Shown here: positions 11,379-23,071 of the stretch, in pieces | Layout: every line of letters starts with the position of its first letter | Position numbering within the stretch: position 1 is the stretch's first letter | Assembly: GCA_037447655.1 (NCBI GenBank) | Contig: JBBHKE010000822.1 | Span: 1-64,000, forward strand | From: Zygnema cylindricum | Taxonomy: Eukaryota > Streptophyta > Zygnematophyceae > Zygnematales > Zygnemataceae | Direction of reading: 5' to 3' | Length of the DNA: 64,000 nucleotides | Made by a program: the position numbers and the translations under genes | The notes under the pieces: generated by a model | The model's input: only the letters and a program-made list of their open reading frames with translations | Database searches by the model: none | Told to the model about the DNA's origin: nothing

Positions 11379-14300
11379 CATGGCGTCTCCTCCGAGCGCT
11401 TCCTCCACCGGCTATTCCAACCCGGAGAGAATCCTCCTTCTAAGGAGCATGCACCAGACGCATTTACTATATCTATTGTTCCTCCTACTGGACAGCATCC
11501 TCCTGCTGCCATGTCTCCAGTCAGTTATCTTGCAGACCAGCGGACCACAACTCTTTCTCTTTTAGATATATCTCAGGCGCTTCCTGAGCCTTCTGATCCT
11601 GCACACGCAAGCTCTGGTTTTTCTTTTGCAACAGAGATAACCGAGATGGATACAAGTGATTATCCACTTGAGCGTTTTGCAGATACGGGGAGCAGCATGA
11701 GGTGTGTTTAAAGGACTAACAGTCATAAAACAATAGGATTTTGTCATATGAACATTTCAGTAAACATGAAACGTTGCAGTTACTCTTTGTGCAAACACTT
11801 TACCACTTACTTTTTTTGTACTTGCAACCCTCTTGAGAGTGTGGCACTCATCAGTAGAACCATAGTCGGGTTTATTTGATTGCGAATTTGTCACGCGTCC
11901 TGGTGACCATAATTTCCAGCACCAACACATTCAGTAACGTGGAGTCAGGGGAGTGGTGATAACGCCTCATATGTTATGTATGACCTGATTTGCCACCACA
12001 ATTGTGAAGAGGGAATCGCGTAGACTGCGTTATTATCTTGTTTGTTATGAGCCCTTTGTGCAGCGTTCATGGCTGCAGCATTTGGAATTTTCTTTGGTGG
12101 CATGAGGAAACATATTCCAAGAAATAATTTGAAAGTAGTGTTAACTAAATTCATGGTCAGTGAGCTGTGTCACTCCTGCAAAGGCCTTGCAGTTGCCCTG
12201 CCTGTTTTTTAATCTTATATTACGGGCTCATATCAATTTTTATGGGGATTCTTTTTGAAGGCTTCTGTCTGCGAAAAGCTAAATAACTTATAAACTGCAA
12301 AGTCCGCATGTTCCTAGAAAGCTATGTCCATGTCGCTCGCCGATCTTTGCCATTTTACGCTTTTTTTGTTAAAATCATTTTCTCGAGTACTAATGGTTGT
12401 GAATGAGGAGACCAGATTTCAGACTTCTAAGTGTTTAGATTTGGGGATAGAGAATCTTTTGATTTTATGAACGTGGGGGATTGCATGGTGGCATTAACAA
12501 CTATGCCTTCCATAGTTTTACCTCTTTACAGGATGTCCACGTAGGGGTTTACCCCTCCAATGTAAATATGGGTAGAACTTGCAAGCTCATCACTTTTTTA
12601 TTTCATAGATAGGCTATCAAGTACAAGTTTCTGAACTTGGCTCGCATTTATATGACTTATAGTATGGTGTCTTAGTCCTATTGGATTTGAGGTGGCAACT
12701 GGGCAAAAGAAATGATGAACCTAAAGGGCTAGGGCTGACGTTTTTTCCCTTTCATTTTGGGCTATCTTTCACATCCGACGTTTTTTTTTTTTATGTTTTT
12801 GGTACTTCTAGAAGATGACAGTGCAGATGACCGAGGAGATTTTCCTGGACAGGTTTTTACCGTTTATAAGGTGATGTTAGAGGCTGTCTGTCTGTATTTT
12901 GTTTTCACCGGGTTTCATACATGTTGTATAAATTCAGGCCTGAGGTCAGACTCTGGAGCAGAACCTATGATTGAAGAACCACCACCTTCGGTACCCGGAT
13001 CTCCAAACTTACCCTGATGCCATGGCAGCCACATCGTACTCTCAAGCCCCCTCGGGAGAAACTGGTTTTCTTGCTCGAACTAATAGTTTCGACTCAACGG
13101 CTGCGACATTGGGCAGCCCAAGGCCAAGCATCAGTGGGCTAGAGAGCCCTTTTCCAACTTCAATAGGAGTTCGGCGGCAATCACTAATTGTGATGCGCCA
13201 CAGTGAGAGACAAGACGATACTGATCCGGCTTGGGTCAATACAGCTGACCGACCCTGGGATCCACCCATCACGGAGCGAGGGAAGGAGATAGCTTTTGAA
13301 GTTGGAAGGACATTGCGGGCCGAGGCCTGGGAAATTACACGCGTAGTTGTCTCTCGTTTCTGCGCTGTGTCCAGACGGCCGCAGAAGTTATACGTGCTTT
13401 GGCTGCTGTTCAAACTGCCAGGTCCTCAGGACGGCAGGAAAGATATCACGATTGATTCTTCGAAGATTAAGGTATTTTTTTTTCCATGGAGACTGGATCA
13501 ACCTGAGCTTTATCTGGGCTGTCTTCATGCCATTGAAGGTGTCGTGTTATATGACTCACAGTGTCAATATGGATTGACACAGAGTGTCTTTGAGGATTTT
13601 GCTGCTTGTGTCGTTTAGCATCATTTACTGTGGTATTCTGGTTATAGCCTCAGTTTTGTTGGCTGTGAACGGGACCACGATGTTTCCATCCTGTCCTCTC
13701 CCCTTTTTTTGTTTTTTTTGGAGATTCTTCCTAGTTATGGTTCTTGGGTTTGTCGTTTTTGTTTTATACCATCTGCTAAGAACTCCTCGACACTCGGAAG
13801 AAATAATTGTTTAGATGTTATAATTGACCAAAAAATTTGTGAATGACGGCTCTCTGTTTTGTTAGTTGATAATCCAGATCTTGAATACATCAAGCAGACA
13901 TCAAGTAACATCACTGTACATAACTAGGAACTGAAAACTGGCTTTGCATTTGCTGGGGGTGGCAGGTGTCTATAGACTATGGGCTCGGTGAAGTGATGAA
14001 CCCACTTGCTATTGCGTGATGCCTGTATCTCGCAAAGGCAAGGGCGTAAGGGACGACCTGTGGCTACTACCATTAGAGGAACTTGAAGCTTTGCTGCCCG
14101 CTGGGACGCTAGATAGAGGAGCGGTTCCTATGATGGCTAAGGTATGACAGCTGCTTGCATTCTTTTTTTCAATTGTTGTCAAACACGAAGGGAAACGTGG
14201 ATGGATTCTTTGCATCTCACAATCAACCAATAGCTTTTTTGAAGATTTTGGTACTTACCTGCGGTCACACTGGATGGATTGTGCAGCTGGCTTCTTACCC

Positions 14301-14973
14301 GGAGTCAAATGAGGCGGCAGATGCTCGGTTTATTCATACTTTTGATGCAATTGCCGACAGATACATGGATGAGAATGTGCTTTGTATCAGTCATGGTATG
14401 TTGCTAATATGGGCGATATTGACAAGCTTACCACTGAGGACTGCGCGAATTGTTAGCGTTAGGCTCTAGGTGTTTCTGACGTGTTTCTTTTTCACGTTAT
14501 GTCTGTATCCTCCAACTATCTCGATTTCAGAGCCATTATTGGTAGACTCTACCACTATCCAAAGTGCCACACACACTGGCAAAACTAGCATGAAACAATG
14601 GCTGGACAGCATTCCAAAAAACTAAAACCTTTGCTACCCTTCATTTGATCTTTGCAATTAGTTTTGTTTGTTGTGTCAAAGTCAGCCGTTTTAAGTCTCT
14701 GGTTCTTTTGGACATTCACTTCATCTGTTTAACGCTCAGCTTTTCATGGTCCTTTTGTACATTCATGTAATTTCTTTGGAAGCCCTTACTGACGTATTCT
14801 CTTACTGCCTTACTGCTACAGGAGAAGCAGTATCAGTTTCCGTGTCAAGACTGCTTCCCGTCACAGTCTATGAGGTAAAGTACTGCGGGTTTTTCGTGGG
14901 CACAGCGACCAGTTTTGGGCAGGAGGGGATGAGGAGGGGGATTCTAGGCCTACAGGTGACTGGGAACTGTTAA
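11379..14973 (+). CDS. phosphoglycerate mutase (histidine phosphatase) family protein, multi-exon, with indels
   Basis: Plant member of the histidine-phosphatase clan; the substrate is not predictable. The proposed first exon is 11379-11701 (starts MASPPSASSTGYS). The next are 12812-12852 (DDSADDRGDFPG), 12938-13471, 13966-14141, 14287-14395 and 14822-14973. The core has LIVMRHSERQDDTDPAWV (catalytic His in RHSE), RPWDPPITERGKEIAFEVGR, FLRCVQTAAEVIRAL, KVSIDYGLGEV, DDLWLLPLEELEALLPAG, ENVLCISHGEAV (second active-site His) and LPVTVYEVKYCGFF. Splice phases at SK/IKVSIDYG and SHG/EAV fit. One-base shifts are needed near 11,430, 13,010, 13,353 (TCTCG where TCTCCG would give VVVSPFLRC), about 13,420 (returns the frame) and near 14,010. 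The two shifts within the 13-kb exon compensate each other. Confidence 0.75.
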
Positions 14974-17900
14974 CTGACTCTGGAGTTACAGGAATATCAT
15001 GGCTCATGTAGTTGTGCCTGGACCTTTCCGAGGTTGAAGTGATACGTTGCATAATACGCGATAATTCAGCGAGGATCATTAATAGTTTAAAATCTGCACT
15101 TCAGTGAAGATTCTCCAAGTTGACAATTTTGTGTCCCGTTTCCTGGGACTGGAAGAGATCCGAGACTTTGGCTCAAATCTATCTATGCAGTCGAAGGAGA
15201 TGCAGTGAAGGGATAATCGAGGGTAACATTTGGAAGGAGGGTTGATGCAAGTGATGGAGCCGTGTCAAGGCATGCTTCTGTGGACTGAAGTTCAGCAACT
15301 GCTATTTATCTAAAGTCAACCTGGAGCACGACTGAAGAGTATTTGATGGCGTGTACCTTGGTGACCGGCGTTTCACGCTATAGCGGTATGGGTGTCTATC
15401 GGGCCGACCTGAGTTCTCTGCTTGTTGGTTTTGGAAACTGTGGGACACAAATAGGTCCATAATGAATCATGGGAATAGGGAACGTGCAACTCGCCTAAGG
15501 CGCAGATGCTTTGCTTTTAGAAACAGGTTCTCATCAGCTATTTTTTTGAGATTCATGGAATGGATCGAACTGGGAACTTGAAGGTTTTTTATTTTAGTTC
15601 AGTAATATTTTTGACCTGAAGGCTATTTTTTGTGAGGTCCTCTCAGTTATAGGACCTTTCCCTCACTTGTCTCTCCCCTTTCCGGCTGCCTATTGCCCAT
15701 TCTACCCTCTACCTTCTGTTCTTCCCTTTTCCTTTCTCCTCTCCCTCTCTCCTCTCCCTCTCCGGCCCTTGTTCCCTCTGTCCTTTCCTCTCGTCTCTCC
15801 TCACTTTCTTTCTTTCTCTTGTCCTTCTTCCTATCCCTCTTTTATCCCCTCTCCCAGTACCTCTCCCACTGTGGTATGTTTTTTTCTTCCTGACCATTGA
15901 GCTTGATTTTGTTCTCTCTTTGACTGTCCGTGACGGAATTCGTATTGCCGTCATATGTTTTATGCTCTTCCACATGTGGTTTTGTTCTATGGCATATTAT
16001 TTAAAATAAGCTGAGATAGATAGGACACACTTAACCGTCCTCCTCTCCATTCACATAACCAGGAGCATTTGGCAGTTCCTGCGAACAGCTAGGCAGCTGA
16101 GATTGTTTTTTACATCCTCAAGGGAGTGAAGTATCGCGAGCAAGATTTTTGAGATGATAGTTGAAGTGTGAATTCCGGGATTAATAATCACTATTTGATT
16201 GGCTGATATATCAGTGTCTATTCACCCCTTGGAAGTTGACAGCTCAGCTTTTCTTACTTGGACCCGTGGTCGTGTGGTTTTTTGGTCCTACGGGCTTCAG
16301 AATCAGGCCAAAATCGCTGTACAGATTTTGTACGAGAAACAATCTGTCACATGCACATCTCTGTGTGAAAAGCACCTTGATATGCCATCTGCCCCGGTTT
16401 AATGTCGGGAGCTGTCAATTTATTACTGATTGTTGATGCAATTGGTGCAGCTTTTTTCTTTTGTACCATTACTGTTGAGTTTATGATGAATTTTGTACCC
16501 ATTTGGACATGTTGCGCGCTATTAGCCGAAACTGGGGTAACATGACCAATAGCAGTGCAAAAATGACATATGAAGGCAAGAGAGACTTACGCTGTCCTCT
16601 CTGTCTGGCAATAGGTTGTTTGCCTGTTCCATGCCCAATTTTGACATGTAGAAGTATATCAAGGTCAGCTCTGCACATTCTGCACTATGTATTGTACTTA
16701 CCTCTACGCCACAACCAATAGTATGGTAGTGGATGTCAAACAAGAAACATGCAGTAGAAATGCGATTCTACATTCGAAAATTCTCATAGTGAACGCTTGA
16801 TAGGCAATACTTGGACTTAGAACTCAAAAAAAGCTGCAGAGCCCGCGGCAGTGTGTGCTTCACAGGGCGGGATTCTAAGTAAGAAAATAGCAGCAATTTG
16901 GGATGTCCTGTTGTGGCCTCAAAGTCGCTGGTAAAAAGTGGCATGATTGGGAAAAGCACTTCCTAAAATCCTGGAAGGAGCTTTTCCTTAGAGCCGATCT
17001 GCTATTTAGTGTGCAGGTATTGTAATTTTTGAACGAGGAGAAATATGTCTTTCGACAACTACAGTACTGTAGACGAAGAAAACTCCTGCTGAGCTTACAA
17101 GGAACTTTATATCATCTGTTGTGAGGAAGCTTGAATCAGTAATCATTGATTGTGTGTAGCGTGCTGTAATTCCATGTAAATCCAGCGTAGTTGTATCAAG
17201 AGATTTTGTGTCAAACTGGAACACAAAGCAATACAGAATGTTTCCAAACCCACTTGGTGGACTCGGCACCATGCACGTGACAAGGACGACCTCGATTTGC
17301 CCAATGACGTCCTGTCGTCCTGATCTAATTTTGCTAAATGGTCATAATCGAATCCTTTGCGTTTCAACTATTAAAGCGTTCATATTTTCAATGGTTGCTC
17401 CAGATGTCACAAAATCCTTTCAGCATGGAATATACGTCATAGACAAAATATAAACCGTGTCCGTATAGAACTGGTACAGAGGTGCAGATTATGACCAGAT
17501 TCGCATCCAACGGCCTCCATCGCTTGCTTTTGTTGCCCCAAGCACAGGCTGTCATTTGTGTTCGAGAAGCGTCCGTACAATAAATGTAAGCAATGCAGCA
17601 ATACAAAATGGCGCATAAAAAGAGTTTGGGCCCATCCCAAATTCCTAATGTAGCTGATGGCAACAGATGACATTAGCGCAAATCCCAGCCGTCCAGGTTA
17701 ACATTCAACGAACAGCAGTGTTTCATTGACTCAGCGGCTGGTGTTGACGTGATCATGGCCGCAGGCGTGCTCCTTCCTGGTAATTGGCTCAAACGCGGTA
17801 CAGTATCGTACGATTTTGCTGAAAATGTCGGCATTTTGTCGGTGGAGAGCGTTGCATACGCTACAAAATGTGTATAAAGCTGCCTGCCCGCGCTCAAAAA

Positions 17901-18730
17901 TAACTCTTTCGTTTGCAGGCGTCGGAAGGCGCACTCCTTTATCGTGTTAGGGTTTCTTGTGGGCGCCCTAAAGGCGCTCTCTGTTTTGCTGTTGCAGCGG
18001 CTGGGCATTCTTCCATTCGCAGTTTTTTTTTATTCAATTTACTGCACTGCGCTGGCAGTTCTTTTTGGAAGGGTTTGAAGTAAAACAGCTGCTCGATTTT
18101 CATAGGGTTAAACCGCTAGTGCAATTTATTCTTCGAGGTCTCGCTCACGTTCACTGTTCTACGGTGAGTATACTTCTATGTTAATACTCTCTGAAATTTT
18201 CGGGAGTTTGGCTATTTTAAATCATTGACTGTTCAATTAAGTTGTTTAGAGGTGGGCGACTGTCAATTCTGTGATGAAGTATGGGCATAGTTAATACCAG
18301 TAGCATTGCAATTTACCGTGCTTTGTGAATGTCTGAAGTTATGTCTTGTATGTGTTTTGCAGGATGTGTCCGATTAATTCACCTGACCTCAGTGTATTAT
18401 TACTTCAACCACCTGGTTATCTGGAGCACTCGCAACAATGCCGACCATTTAGTGTTCACAGGGATCTTGGCCCTTTTTAGTTTCGTCTCGCTGAGACATC
18501 TTTTCTGCAGTTTCATCAAAATGTTGACTTTTACGCCTAAAGCTTTTTCCACCAAGCAGATAGGGCTGACCCCAGACTGTCGTGGAAAAGCTTCTTCCAA
18601 CTTGAGAAGTAAGCAATATGTTTGTGTTACAATGACATCATGTTTGAAGTCAGTACCAGTTTCTCAATCATGTCCACCATGGACGTCTTCGCTATCCTGT
18701 CAACAACAACAAAAGCGGCAATCTACAACT
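14974..18730. other. long intergenic stretch, no gene seen
   Basis: Contains scattered short open frames only. A CT-rich tract at 15,661-15,880 is listed separately. The frame at 17,673-18,008 (-) has no recognisable motif and is not called. The last few hundred bases upstream of 18,731 probably hold the peptidase promoter and leader; the frame there is open back to 18,329 but its residues look non-conserved. Confidence 0.5.
15661..15880. repeat. CT-rich low-complexity tract
   Basis: Pyrimidine-rich plus strand (CCTTTTCCTTTCTCCTCTCC-type). Open frames on both strands here are composition artefacts. Confidence 0.8.
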
Positions 18731-21129
18731 ATGGCGGTCCTTTTTCGAGAACGGGGTCCAGCTATGCCTCAGTCTGGGCCCTCAGTCTCAAACGTCCTCT
18801 CCCGCCTTCCCATGCTTCCGGCCCTTCGCTGGCTTCCCTGCTCTGAGCCGTCACAGAGGACTTTTATGTGTGGGGCTGCAAATGATCGAAGCAATGTTGG
18901 ACCGCCACATGACGGATTGAGAGTCGAGGATGAGGCCAGTGCTTCTGCGACAGTAAAGACAGAGGAAAGGGCAGAGGGATCAGTAGGTACAGGAGGGGAT
19001 TTCCCAGGAGATGGTGTACGATCAAAGTCAGTGGAGGACGAACCGGAGAAGGAGACAAACTCTTGGTTGCCAGCTTGGACCAAGCTTACATCTGACGACG
19101 GAAAAACGATCCTCGCAGCTTTTGCGATTTCTCTGCTGTTTAGATGGTTTATTGCCGAGCCCCGTTTTATTCCCTCACTTTCGATGTTTCCAACATTTGA
19201 AGTTGGTGACAGAATTATAGCTGAGAAGGTACACTTTCATGCCTGAAAGAAATTTTGCATTTCTATAATGCACCTGGATTCATGGGCATGTTGTTTATCT
19301 CCTTATTTGATGACTGTGGTTTTCATGTGGGGGTGTCTATCAGGTGTCTTACTACTTCAGGAAGGCCGATGTCAATGATATTGTGATATTTAAGGCTCCC
19401 AAGGTGTTACAGGTGAGAGCAGAGACATTTAAAGCCCTATGGGACGCTGTACAATTTGAAGGACAGTGAGGTTTGGAATCAACTGTGCTGAATGAGGAAA
19501 CTGGTTTAACTAGGCTGGCTGTATGTGAACCACACATGTCATGATCACTTCGGTTATGTCATAGCAGTTGGGAAAGTGTGGGTTTTTGATTGCGAGGTCT
19601 TTCCATTCTAATTTGTCATGCCAGACATTATTGCAGCTCCCGTCTGTACTTGCAGCTTGGTATAGTACTAGAACAGCAACCCTCCGAACAAGTAGAATTT
19701 CGGTGTATAGCCTACATGTGAACGAGTTGTGTGTGTATATTCCTGGACGGCTTTCAAAATTATAAGGACATTCTCTGGAACTTTTCCTGGCGTGTTTTTT
19801 GCAAACTATACAGGGATTTCTGCTCAAAGCATTGTGTGCTTTGCTGAAATTTTCAGACAACTCTCTCACAGACGTGCCCAATGACTATTAGTCTGCTTTC
19901 CTCTTGCCTATTTGCCACTGGAATATGTATGTCACTAAAGTGCGTAAACCATATGATTCAGCACTTTCTTTGGGCCAGCCATCCATTTTTGAAAGCAGTC
20001 AGGATGACCGAAGCTGGACATGGTTGAGGCTTTTTTTTAGTGCTACGCACTTCTTTGCAAGTATAGAGTAAATTGGGGAAATGGGCGTAGGAGATTACAT
20101 GTGCTGAGGAGTACTTATTTTTCATTCCCGGTTTTTTCCTATGCCGCAGGAAAGAGGTTATGGTGCTGGAGAGGTGTTTATCAAGCGTGTGGTGGCAAAG
20201 GCAGGGGACCTGGTAGAGGTGAGTCTTTTATTTGAATCTGGATCATGCTGCTGCATGAAAACAGTTGGGCGGCTTTCCGTATGGATCCTGAGCCTGGTGG
20301 AGGGAGTTTATGTGCAGGTGCACATGGGCAAATTGATTGTGAATGGAGTGGAACGAGATGAGGAATTTATTGCGGAGCCACCAGCGTATGAAATGAGACC
20401 CCAGGTTTGTGAACCTGTCCAATGTTCATGTTTATGTGGATCTGTGCAGTCTCTTGGGCGTCTGTAATTGTACTAAAACATACAGTCGGCAGTGTACAGG
20501 AAGCTGTAGAAAGAATCCCATGGATGCTGTGATCACTTACTCGTTGTTAATGCTAATTTGTTTACTTTTCTTCTGTTGTATTGTGCTGGGCCGCTCTCGT
20601 TAAATCCGTACATTTGTGGAGTTATTGGCAGTACCTCCACCAATTTCCGTTTGTAGAATTGCCTTGGGGGTGTAGTGTCACTCAAGCCTGCCTAAAATGC
20701 CTACTCGCTTGTGGTGGGTGCAGTATGTGCCTTCCGGTTATGTTTTTGTGATGGGTGATAACCGCAACAACAGCTACGACTCCCATGTCTGGTAAGACCT
20801 CATATTGCATTCATAGAGATTTGTTAAACTCCTTGTGTTTGTTAATTGTGTGTGCTGAAAGTTTTAGTATCATTGTCTGGTAGCTCTTATTTTGCATACT
20901 GTTCGCATCATTTGTTAGTAGTGAGTAAAGGGCTTATGTCTTTTTCTTCTTGTTATTCAAGGGATTTTTGTTTTGCGTCTGTTTTCTGATGTGCAGGGGA
21001 CCTCTGCCAGAAAAAAACATCCTCGGTCGGTCTATTTACCGTTATTGGCCTCCTACTCGTCTTGGTTCTACTGTCGTCGATGATGTTTCTGATCCCGGTT
21101 TTGGAGCTGAACCCTCAGGCAAGGCCTAA
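18731..21129 (+). CDS. TPP: plastid/thylakoid type I signal peptidase (thylakoidal processing peptidase)
   Basis: Membrane-bound Ser/Lys protease that removes lumen-targeting signals from thylakoid proteins. Six exons: 18731-19228, 19344-19412, 20150-20218, 20318-20404, 20724-20791 and 20997-21129, all GT-AG, joining without a frame break to 307 residues. Residues 1 to about 45 are Arg/Ser/Pro-rich and fit a plastid transit peptide. Residues 126-142 form the single membrane span ([17 protein letters not shown]). The nucleophile is Ser151 in [13 protein letters not shown]. The general base is Lys201 in [12 protein letters not shown]. The last conserved box is [20 protein letters not shown], followed by [10 protein letters not shown]. 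Length and exon pattern suit the plant family. It is the one multi-exon gene here with no indel. Confidence 0.93.
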
Positions 21130-23071
21130 AGCAAAGGAAAGGAGGGGACAAAGTAAATTTCAGAAGGGCCAAAGTAAATTTCTCTTCATGCCTAACAGGC
21201 GACAGAAAAATGCAAAAAAACAGTTCATTATGCCCACTTGTGTATGGATTGTGAGAAGAGCTTATCACTTTCCACAAAAAAGTAAAAGAGAGTGAAGTGT
21301 CACTTAGATGGAGGTTCTGGCCAAAGCTAGGGTTTCTACACTCCATAAGCGGCTTGATATATAGCTCGCAGTGGAACACTTATCTGAACAAATTCTCAAA
21401 GCTCTCCACACGATGGAGCCCCTTGGAGCTTTTTCAGGGAACAACAGCGAGGGATGGTGTGTGTGTCAATTCTGCTGGTGTTCTCGGGATTGGCTCTTGT
21501 TTCCTGAGGCAGAAGAGGCAAAAGTGAGATGTATGCGATGTGACAAGCCGAGTAAACCGGTGAAACTGCCTTGAAAATTATGTGTACATCGCAAAAAAAC
21601 ATTTTCCCTTTTTTTTTATCGATGGGCTGTGACAAGCGTTGCATGTGAACATTGTGTTTTTTTGTCTGTCCAGCTTATTTTTTGAAGACAGGTGAAATTC
21701 GGATTTGCTAGTTTTGGTGGATTATTGCCGTCTGGAAGAAAGATAGGGGGCAGTAGTAGAATCGGAGGCTTACTTGAGAAGACATATGAGAGTTTTAACT
21801 TATATGACAGTTGATGAAACTGAAAATGTTTGAAGTAGATAAAAGTATTGGAAGGCGATGGATATTTTCACTAAATTTTTGTATTTCAAAAATGTTAGAA
21901 ATTTCAGCTAGTGTCGATGTGATGTGTATGAATTTTCACATCTCAAGATTTATATTAGGCAGATAATTATACAATCTTTGGTCACTGTATTTGGAAGTTC
22001 AAATTCAGTCGAAGCAATTTTGTAAATAAGAAATGCTTGCTTGAAGGAGAATGTGTGCAATTTTGTTTTAGCTCTTGAGAAAATAGATGACTGTTGACAC
22101 CTACAGGTATGCTTTCGAAACGGTTGATGTGGAAGAGAATGACGGTATGCTGATTCTGCTATTTTACTTGAATGTAGGATTCCAAGCTTTGATAGTAGAT
22201 TATTAGTGGAGAAAGATAATGTTGGTGCATTCTATGGAATGACAAGATCAGTCATAGAATGGTGTTCAAAATGATAGTATTTAACATTAAAATAAATCTC
22301 CATTCAAAAACAGCTAAAATACTGGGTTCAACTTTAAGTCTTCTGACGACGAACAGAACACTTGAAAAGCAAACATTTTTTTTGTAAATTACTATAATTT
22401 TCTTTCATCCACGCAGAATATGATCTTTTGTATAGTCCTCATTCTATGAATGCGGTAAAATATGTTACAAATCTACCAACCATGTGAGCTCTTTCTTGTA
22501 ATGTAATGACATTTTGAAATTGTTTCCTTTGGACATCTGATCCAATTTAATACCTAGGGAGAAACGGCCAAGTGTGATGTTGCAAAATCTTCTGAAAGCT
22601 CGAAATATCTCCAAGTTAAAGATACAAAAGGTATATGCAAAATTTCTGCAAATATCAAAAAATTGGTAGTGCTAATGGCCTTTTTTTCATGGCTATCTTA
22701 TACTTCTAACGATGTTAAACCTGCAACTATCCCCTATATCATCTTGAGAAAACTCTAGCTAAAGTTTCAAACAAACTTAAGATTCCGTATTTTAACCAAT
22801 GTATTTACATAACATCAATTCCTACCATTTAGAGAACTGATTATAGATGAAAGTTGGAAGATAGACATTCTATCCTTTTAAACGATATATTGTGAGAACA
22901 TTAGCCAAAAACGCCCCAAGAGGTAAGAAGGAAACCATTTAATTGGAGAAAGAACAATAATCGGGAAGCAATCGTCCTTCAGTGTCTGTAAAAACTATTT
23001 CACGCAGTTTGTCGCCATGAGGTAAAGAACATCCTCTAAGTTTACATAAAAGGTTCAAAACCCCACCTGTT
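21130..23071. other. intergenic between convergent genes, no gene seen
   Basis: AT-rich, with short frames only. The left part holds the 3' region of the peptidase; the right part holds the 3' region of the aminotransferase-like gene. No recognisable repeat or RNA gene was found by eye. Confidence 0.5.

Noticed and set aside
17673-18008. 111-codon open frame on the minus strand
   Set aside because: No motif or homology that I can recognise; a second frame is open over the same bases.
15000-18300. tRNA or other structured RNA genes in the long gene-free stretch
   Set aside because: I found no cloverleaf-like arrangement with conserved A and B box text by eye; a tRNA search program would be needed to exclude one.
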